From the NCBI GenBank assembly GCA_963560245.1, contig CAUWNS010000002.1:62001-126000 (forward strand): a stretch of 64,000 nt of DNA, in the 5' to 3' direction. The notes below the pieces were generated by a model. The model was not told where the DNA came from. It ran no database searches and worked only from the letters and a program-made list of their open reading frames with translations. Within the stretch, counting starts at the first letter, position 1; every line of letters starts with the position of its first letter. Source of the stretch: Pseudoruminococcus_B sp937901805. Its GTDB lineage: Bacteria > Bacillota > Clostridia > Oscillospirales > Ruminococcaceae. Both the position numbers and the translations under genes were made by a program. Of this stretch, positions 58,838 to 64,000 are shown in pieces.

Positions 58838-60217
58838 CTATACCGCTGTCCTTTGCGCGCTCTTTTCAGCCTGACTGCGATCCATTCTCTTAAAAAACAG
58901 CACCATCATGAGGAACAGGACGATCCCGCGCAAAATACTGGTGATGGAGATACTCCACCAAATCCCATTAAGCCCCAGTGCCGTGGCGGAAAGCACCATG
59001 GACAGGGGGATTCTGGAGACCACAAGCAACGTCGTTGCGACAGAAGGGGAAAGGGTACGGCCATATCCGGCAAATGCACCGGCTGTGATGATGTCTACGC
59101 ACATCGGCATCTGGGAAACTCCCAAAATCACCAGATAATCTACCCCCAGCGGAGTTACAGACGCATCCGGGATAAAAATCCGGAAAATCGGGGCCGCACA
59201 GAAGATAAGCAGCAGGGAAGAGAGGATTCCCCAAACCGAAATGGTTCCTACGCTCATCCAGTACCCCTTCCTTGCCCGCTGGTAATTCTTTGCGCCATAG
59301 TTTTGCCCCACAAAGGAATTGACTGCGGCGGCAAAACCGTCCGCCGTCATCCAGGAAATACTCTCAATCTGGCTGCCGACTTTCTGTACAGCTACCGCAG
59401 CGTCTCCCCAGGCGGCAATCAAGCGGGCAATCACCATGGAAACTTCGGTAAAGAGCATGCTCTGCATAGCAGAGGGCAGTCCAATACGGAGAATTTCTTT
59501 CATACACGCGCGATCCGGCTTCCGGCGCATCCGCACATGGCAGAACAGATGGCTGTCCTTTCTGGCATAGAGTACGAACAATAGTACCACCAGCGCCTGT
59601 GCCAGAACAGTCGCCAGGGCGGCCCCCCCGACGCCCATGGGCGGGATGGGTCCGATTCCAAAAATCAGCAGAGGATCAAGCACAATATTGAGCAGCAGAC
59701 CCAGGACCGTGGCAAGAAAAGGCGTTTTGCTGTTTCCAGTTGCCGTAATCAGTCCGGTAAAGACCAGAGTTAAAACTGAAAAAACCATCCCCGCCGATAC
59801 AATCACCAAATAGGTCTCCGCATCCCGGACAACGGCGGGATCATTGAGTTTGAAAAAGCCAATCAACGGCTGATGGAAAAGAAGCATGACGAGCGCATAC
59901 AGAGCGGAGAGAATCAGTCCCAGTTGAAGGGAATTCTGCGCAAACCGTCCTGCCAGGGGCGCATCTCCTGCGCCCAGGCTCTGTGCCACCTTGACCTGCC
60001 CGCCCATGCGCGCAAGCACGGCAAGTCCCTGCGACAGCCACATATACATCCCGGCCGCGCCAACCGCAGCTACAGCCCCCGGGCCGACGCGCCCGATCCA
60101 AATCATATCTGTCATGTTATACGCCATATTTACCAGCGACGTCGCCATAATCGGTAAAGCCAGGCGCGTTAGAGCGGAGAGAATATTCCCCTCCAGTAAA
60201 TTCACCCGTTTCGACAT
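58838..60217 (-). CDS. MATE-family efflux transporter
   Basis: 459 residues with twelve predicted helices. The two MATE repeats are visible: LALPIMATSLVNMAYNMTDM with WIGRVG (N-lobe), and IGLPSAMQSMLFTEVSMVIA in the C-lobe. It is of the NorM/DinF-like multidrug-exporter type using Na+ or H+ gradients; the substrate is not predictable. It has its own terminator region on each side. Confidence 0.92.
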   Translation of the reverse strand: MSKRVNLLEGNILSALTRLALPIMATSLVNMAYNMTDMIWIGRVGPGAVAAVGAAGMYMWLSQGLAVLARMGGQVKVAQSLGAGDAPLAGRFAQNSLQLGLILSALYALVMLLFHQPLIGFFKLNDPAVVRDAETYLVIVSAGMVFSVLTLVFTGLITATGNSKTPFLATVLGLLLNIVLDPLLIFGIGPIPPMGVGGAALATVLAQALVVLLFVLYARKDSHLFCHVRMRRKPDRACMKEILRIGLPSAMQSMLFTEVSMVIARLIAAWGDAAVAVQKVGSQIESISWMTADGFAAAVNSFVGQNYGAKNYQRARKGYWMSVGTISVWGILSSLLLIFCAAPIFRIFIPDASVTPLGVDYLVILGVSQMPMCVDIITAGAFAGYGRTLSPSVATTLLVVSRIPLSMVLSATALGLNGIWWSISITSILRGIVLFLMMVLFFKRMDRSQAEKSAQRTAV

Positions 60218-60261
60218 AATAATTTCCCCCTGAAAACCCCTCAGAATTTTAGCCGCACAAA

Positions 60262-60297
60262 AAATCCCCGGGATCTTGTTCCAGAGACCCGGGGATT
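60262..60297 (-). terminator. Terminator of guaB
   Basis: AATCCCCGGG stem with CCCGGGGATT, between guaB and the MATE gene on the minus strand. Confidence 0.75.
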
Positions 60298-60309
60298 CAA
60301 GCGCCCTAT

Positions 60310-61815
60310 TTACTTAATGACGTTGCTGGAATCCTTGAGCACGACGTCATGCGCGCCGCCCTCCACAATACTGGTAGCGGAAACCAGGGTCAGTTTTGCT
60401 TTTTTCTGCAATTCCGGGATGGTGAGCGCCCCGCAGTTGCACATCGTGGATTTCACCTTGCTCAGAGTGAGCTGGACATTGTCCTTCAGGCTTCCTGCGT
60501 AGGCGACATAGGAATCGACGCCCTCTTCAAAGGAGAGCTTTGCAGCGCCGCCCATATCATAGCGCTGCCAGTTTCTCGCTCTGGAGGAACCCTCGCCCCA
60601 GTACTCTTTCATATAGTTTCCGTTGATATTGACCTTATTTGTCGGGCTCTCATCAAAGCGGGCAAAATAACGACCGAGCATGACAAAATCTGCTCCCATG
60701 GCAAGCGCAAGGGTGAGATGGTGGTCGTGGACGATACCGCCGTCGGAACAGATCGGCACATAGATGCCGGTTTCCTCAAAATACTCGTCGCGGGCTTTTG
60801 CCACTTCAATGACGGCAGAAGCCTGTCCGCGTCCAATGCCTTTCTGTTCTCTGGTAATGCAGATGGAACCGCCGCCGATTCCGATTTTTACAAAATCCGC
60901 TCCTGCTTTTGCAAGGAACAAAAAGCCCTCTTTATCCACAACGTTACCGGCGCCGACCTTCACGGTGTCTCCATATTTTTCACGGATAAACGCAATGGTC
61001 CGAGACTGCCATTCTGTAAAGCCCTCGGAGGAATCGATGCACAGAACGTCCGCGCCCGCCTCCACCAAAGCGGGGACGCGCTCTTCATAGTCACGGGTAT
61101 TGATGCCTGCGCCTACCACATAGCGCTTGGAAGCGTCCAGCAGCTCGTTCGGGTTTTCCTTATGAGAATCGTAATCCTTGCGGAACACAAAATAGAGCAG
61201 CCGCTGGTTGTCGTCAATAATCGGCAGGGAATTGAGCTTGTGATCCCAGATGATATTGTTGGCCTCTTTCAGGCTGGTGCCCTCCGGAGCGGTAATCAGT
61301 TTTTCGAACGGGGTCATAAATTCGGAGACTTTGGTTTCCGGAGACATCCGGCTGACGCGGTAGTCGCGGCTGGTGACAATCCCGAGGAGTTTTCCATCGC
61401 TGGTGCCGTCGTCTGTTACGGCAACGGTGGAGTGATCGGTTTTTTTCTTGAGCGCAAGAATGTCTGCCAGGGTCTGATCCGGGCGGATATTGGAATCGCT
61501 GCGCACAAAGCCTGCTTTATAATTCTTTGCACGGGCAACCATAGCGGCTTCGCTTTCGATGCTCTGAGAACCGTAAATAAAGGAGATGCCGCCCTCTTTT
61601 GCCAGGGCAACCGCCATATTATCGTCCGATACCGACTGCATGATGGCGGAAACCATTGGGATATTCATGGAAATCGCCGGTTCTTCCCCTTTTTTAAACT
61701 TGACAAGCGGTGTTTTGAGGCTGACATTGCTGGGAATACACTCTGCAGAAGAATAGCCGGGAACCAGCAGATACTCGTTAAACGTATGAGATGGTTCGCT
61801 GAAATAATACGCCAT
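60310..61815 (-). CDS. guaB: Inosine-5'-monophosphate dehydrogenase
   Basis: Oxidises IMP to XMP in GTP synthesis. 501 residues. Core with two CBS domains inserted (about 100-215), the catalytic loop GGGSICITREQKGIGRGQ with the active cysteine, VGAGNVVDKEG, and the flap region EYWGEGSSRARNWQRY. The motif is GSICIT, where most bacterial enzymes have GSICTT, and the flap differs from E. coli-type; it is closer to a distinct IMPDH subgroup. Strong promoter at 61938-61966. Confidence 0.94.
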   Translation of the reverse strand: MAYYFSEPSHTFNEYLLVPGYSSAECIPSNVSLKTPLVKFKKGEEPAISMNIPMVSAIMQSVSDDNMAVALAKEGGISFIYGSQSIESEAAMVARAKNYKAGFVRSDSNIRPDQTLADILALKKKTDHSTVAVTDDGTSDGKLLGIVTSRDYRVSRMSPETKVSEFMTPFEKLITAPEGTSLKEANNIIWDHKLNSLPIIDDNQRLLYFVFRKDYDSHKENPNELLDASKRYVVGAGINTRDYEERVPALVEAGADVLCIDSSEGFTEWQSRTIAFIREKYGDTVKVGAGNVVDKEGFLFLAKAGADFVKIGIGGGSICITREQKGIGRGQASAVIEVAKARDEYFEETGIYVPICSDGGIVHDHHLTLALAMGADFVMLGRYFARFDESPTNKVNINGNYMKEYWGEGSSRARNWQRYDMGGAAKLSFEEGVDSYVAYAGSLKDNVQLTLSKVKSTMCNCGALTIPELQKKAKLTLVSATSIVEGGAHDVVLKDSSNVIK

Positions 61816-61937
61816 GGTATCGTCTCCTTTTCTTTTCTCTGTAATGGCGGTTGATTTGAATAAAAATACGCCGTTTCTTATAAAATTTCACTCCATCAGA
61901 GGAAAGCCCAAAGAAAACCGGCGGTTGAGTTTTTCCT

Positions 61938-61966
61938 ATTATAATGAGGAAAAAATCATAAGTCAA
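61938..61966 (-). promoter_or_regulatory. Promoter of guaB
   Basis: TTGACT (61961-61966), 17-base spacer, TATAAT (61938-61943) on the minus strand. Start of transcription about 61931, leaving a leader of about 115 bases in which I see no known purine-riboswitch core. The 61967-62155 stretch holds a GGGGAGC/GCTCCCC hairpin (62070-62095) and a smaller hairpin ending in T5 near 62036, no gene. Confidence 0.7.
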
Positions 61967-62155
61967 GCACTCTTTTTTTCCTTTGACAGAGTTTATCATA
62001 ATCCATAACTATACAGGGAAATCTTCCCCCTGTTTTTATGGATTTTTCTGTCGTTTTTTTGCGCGGTGCTATGGGGAGCCGGACAGCTCCCCATACATAG
62101 CTCTGAATAAATATGATTCGAAGCCCAGCGCATAACGGATCGTCAGACTTCCCTG

Positions 62156-62719
62156 TTACTGAAAGTTTCCTCCCTGTCCCATATAGGGTTGATACGGGGC
62201 AGATGGCGGAGGAGCCATATCAACGGGGACGCGGTTGCGCACAGCAAACACAAAAATCGGTCCCAGACCCAGAAGAATGGATAATACTAGAAACACTGTC
62301 GCCTTCTGAGGCGCATGAACCTTGAAAATCTGATAGTAGGAGATATAGGTAAAGACCGTGGTCGCAATGCTAAGTCCCCAGACGAGGAGCCACGGAAACT
62401 CAAACAGTCCTGTGAGCACCCCGGAGAAAAAGGTCACACATCCACAAATCAGCAGGATCAGGGAATACTTTGTATTTTTCCCCTCGTGCATTTCAATCTG
62501 GTCCGCAACGTTGCCCAGCAGATACATCCGCCCAATGGGAATCCATGCAAGGAATGCGTTGTCAATCCCCCGGCACTGCGCGATATGGTACAGACCAATG
62601 CTCTCCAGCACATAGAAAACCAAAGAGACAATCAGCCAAATAGCCAGAATCACTACAAGCACGGTCCAGAACATCACTAAAAATTCCCCAAGATCCGAGT
62701 AATAATTGTAATAAGACAT
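62156..62719 (-). CDS. Small multi-pass membrane protein of unknown function
   Basis: 187 residues with four or five membrane helices (about 12-40, 55-70, 85-108, 110-130, 140-160) and a proline-rich cytoplasmic tail (PPPSAPYQPYMGQGG). The second helix region has CRGIDNAFLAWIPIGRMYLLG, a pattern typical of small membrane proteins in Clostridia with unknown role. Neighbours give no clue. The promoter region of the marR gene lies next to it in the opposite direction. Confidence 0.6.
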   Translation of the reverse strand: MSYYNYYSDLGEFLVMFWTVLVVILAIWLIVSLVFYVLESIGLYHIAQCRGIDNAFLAWIPIGRMYLLGNVADQIEMHEGKNTKYSLILLICGCVTFFSGVLTGLFEFPWLLVWGLSIATTVFTYISYYQIFKVHAPQKATVFLVLSILLGLGPIFVFAVRNRVPVDMAPPPSAPYQPYMGQGGNFQ

Positions 62720-62940
62720 ATAATTTCTCCCTTACTTTGATTCACCCCAAAACCGCATATTTATAGAAATGGGGAGAAGACATTTTACAAATCCATTATA
62801 CCGGATGAAAAAAAATTTCGCAACATATACAACCAGAAAGAAATTTAGTTTGCCGAGCAAATAAAATGAAGAGGAAAACGTGAACAAAAATTGAATTCTC
62901 GCCCCGATTGTTGCATAGTATAGCAGAATTATGGTAATAT

Positions 62941-62957
62941 TATAATTAGTCAACTAA
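62941..62957. promoter_or_regulatory. MarR-type operator overlapping -10
   Basis: TATAAT (62941-62946) merges into TTAGTCAACTAA (62946-62957), a palindrome of the TTAG-N4-CTAA kind. Binding by the neighbouring MarR protein would cover the promoter. 62720-62940 has no gene. Confidence 0.5.
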
Positions 62958-62977
62958 GTAAAAAGGAGAGGTACCCC

Positions 62978-63442
62978 ATGTTCGACTGCCGGCAAGAACC
63001 ATCCGCATTATTGATGCTGTTTGGCCAGGTGGCCCATCTGCAGCTTTTACAGGCATATAACCTGCTGGATGAACTCGGCGTCCACCCCAAACAAGTACCG
63101 ACATTGATGGCTCTCAAAAATCATGAAGGTATCAGCCAGAGGGAACTGGTGGATTTGCTCCGCGTCAAAGCCCCTACTGTAGCGGTTACTGTCAAACGCC
63201 TGGAACGCGCAGGATATGTCAAACGAGGGGGAGACGAAACGGATCAGCGGGTCAACCGGATTTATCTGACCGAATACGGCAAACAGATTGTCGAGCAAAT
63301 CCCATCCCGTATGAAACAAGTAGAACAGGAAATCCTGAAGGGAATGACCCCAGAAGAGCTGCTGCTCATGCGCAGGCTGCTGCTTCAGATGCGGGAAAAC
63401 CTGACAGAACCCCATCTGCGGAGCCCTGTGGAAGGAAACTAA
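62978..63442 (+). CDS. MarR-family transcriptional regulator
   Basis: 154 residues. Winged HTH with ISQRELVDLLRVKAPTVAVTVKRLERAGYV and the wing RGGDETDQRVNRIYLTEYG, typical of MarR/SlyA proteins, with N- and C-terminal helices for dimerisation. ATG at 62978 follows AAGGAGAGG. The ABC exporter gene starts 47 bp after its stop, so it probably represses its own operon with the exporter. Confidence 0.9.
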   Translation: MFDCRQEPSALLMLFGQVAHLQLLQAYNLLDELGVHPKQVPTLMALKNHEGISQRELVDLLRVKAPTVAVTVKRLERAGYVKRGGDETDQRVNRIYLTEYGKQIVEQIPSRMKQVEQEILKGMTPEELLLMRRLLLQMRENLTEPHLRSPVEGN

Positions 63443-63489
63443 CCCCAGGCAACCCCGTAAAAAAGATTCCAAAGGGAGGACTGACCCAT

Positions 63490-64000
63490 TTGCTTAAGCT
63501 TGCCAAATATCTCAAAAAATCGATCGTCCCAATCCTGCTGATTTTCGGATTGCTGGTCATCCAGGCAATGTGCGATCTGGCGCTGCCGGACTATACCTCC
63601 AAAATCGTCGACATCGGCATCCAGCAGGGAGGGATCGAACATGCGGCCCCACAGGCGATTGCCAAAGAGCAACTCACTAAAATCCTGCTGTTTATCCAAG
63701 AATCGGAACAGCAGACTGTTTTGAAGGAATACCGTCTGCTTGACCCGGAAACCCTTTCCGATTCGGAATATCAGAAATATCTCAAGGAGTACCCTGCCCT
63801 GGAAAACGAGCCTGTCTATGTTTTGAATACTAAAGATACCGAAAAAATTGAACGGCTCTCCTCCTTGCTTGCAAAGCCAATCCTGTTGACCGAATTTCTG
63901 GAACAGGAAAACGGGCAGAGCGCCGCGCTCAAAGAGCAGCTGCTTTCTCAGGTGATGCCCGGCGGAGTCCCGCAGCAGATCCCAGTAGATTCGATTGATT
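63490..64000 (+). CDS. ABC exporter, permease-ATPase protein, N-terminal part (cut by window edge)
   Basis: The first 170 codons are visible. A TTG at 63490 (GGGAGG about ten bases before) starts LKLAKYLKKSIVPILLIFGL; the first membrane helix and LALPDYTSKIVDIGIQQGGIE are the typical opening of ABC-type exporters of the MdlB/LmrA kind. A long extracytoplasmic loop of about 120 residues follows, as in the half of a heterodimer with an inserted domain. The ATPase domain would lie past the edge. It is co-transcribed with the MarR-type regulator. Confidence 0.8.
   Translation, partial: MLKLAKYLKKSIVPILLIFGLLVIQAMCDLALPDYTSKIVDIGIQQGGIEHAAPQAIAKEQLTKILLFIQESEQQTVLKEYRLLDPETLSDSEYQKYLKEYPALENEPVYVLNTKDTEKIERLSSLLAKPILLTEFLEQENGQSAALKEQLLSQVMPGGVPQQIPVDSID

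Noticed and set aside
60349..61854. Long plus-strand frame of 501 codons opposite guaB
   Set aside because: Antisense shadow of guaB.
62070..62095. GC-rich hairpin as terminator of the unknown membrane protein gene
   Set aside because: The stem is good but no T-run follows on the minus strand.
1..64000. CRISPR arrays, prophage, insertion sequences, integrons
   Set aside because: No spaced short repeats, transposase, integrase, capsid or terminase frames were seen on either strand.

Overview
The window looks like chromosomal DNA of an anaerobic, low-to-mid GC Firmicute of class Clostridia, probably near the Ruminococcaceae/Oscillospiraceae. Placement is an inference from gene content: an NAD-linked [FeFe] hydrogenase operon, rubrerythrin, ferredoxin-type aldo/keto reductase, CdaA/CdaR, the MEP pathway genes ispD/ispF, a T-box leader, strong AGGAGG ribosome binding sites and class-typical sigma-A promoters. 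I see no plasmid, phage, IS element or CRISPR array.

Layout. 1-7.8 kb (minus): an amidase start (cut by the window edge), dtd, rel, recJ, then a transglutaminase-like protein and a COG2509-type flavoprotein. 7.9-11.8 kb (minus): cdaA-cdaR for cyclic di-AMP, and a DUF3343/class V aminotransferase pair preceded by a structured leader or small RNA. 11.9-17.9 kb: a lipoprotein, an SDR oxidoreductase, a YfhO-type membrane protein and a CPA2 antiporter. 18.0-21.3 kb (plus): an unusual operon of a double-length CRP/FNR regulator, a free-standing M20 lid domain and an M20 amidohydrolase, with three CRP-box-like palindromes in its leader. 21.3-25.1 kb (minus): glycolytic pgk-tpiA-gpmI. 25.3-30.8 kb (minus): hydrogenase operon (NuoE-like, GHKL ATPase, 2Fe-2S protein, NuoF-like, HydA) behind Rex-like sites, divergent from a Fur/PerR gene and rubrerythrin.

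31.9-47.6 kb holds housekeeping genes: an RlmL-like methyltransferase, PepV-like dipeptidase, ispD-ispF, a PdaB-like deacetylase, prmA-rsmE, tRNA-Arg, a Nudix hydrolase, typA, lexA, an AadA-like nucleotidyltransferase and cinA. It also holds a decayed CD3324-like gene and a frameshifted methyltransferase. 47.7-50.5 kb: a T-box leader (probable leucine specifier) in front of a frameshifted YkvI-like transporter and an iron-type alcohol dehydrogenase. 50.7-64 kb: a small ribbon-helix-helix protein, pepD, a DegT aminotransferase, a GH25 lysozyme with two almost identical LysM repeats, an Amidase_6-like protein, rplM-rpsI, a TtcA-like protein, an aldo/keto reductase, a MATE exporter, guaB, an unknown membrane protein, and marR with the start of an ABC exporter.

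The most unusual points are the tandem CRP regulator with its operators and split M20 module, the structured RNA before the DUF3343 gene, an in-register A AAA AAG slippery site at the break of the methyltransferase, and three independent reading-frame breaks at homopolymer runs. All calls are made by reading the sequence; no database search was run.
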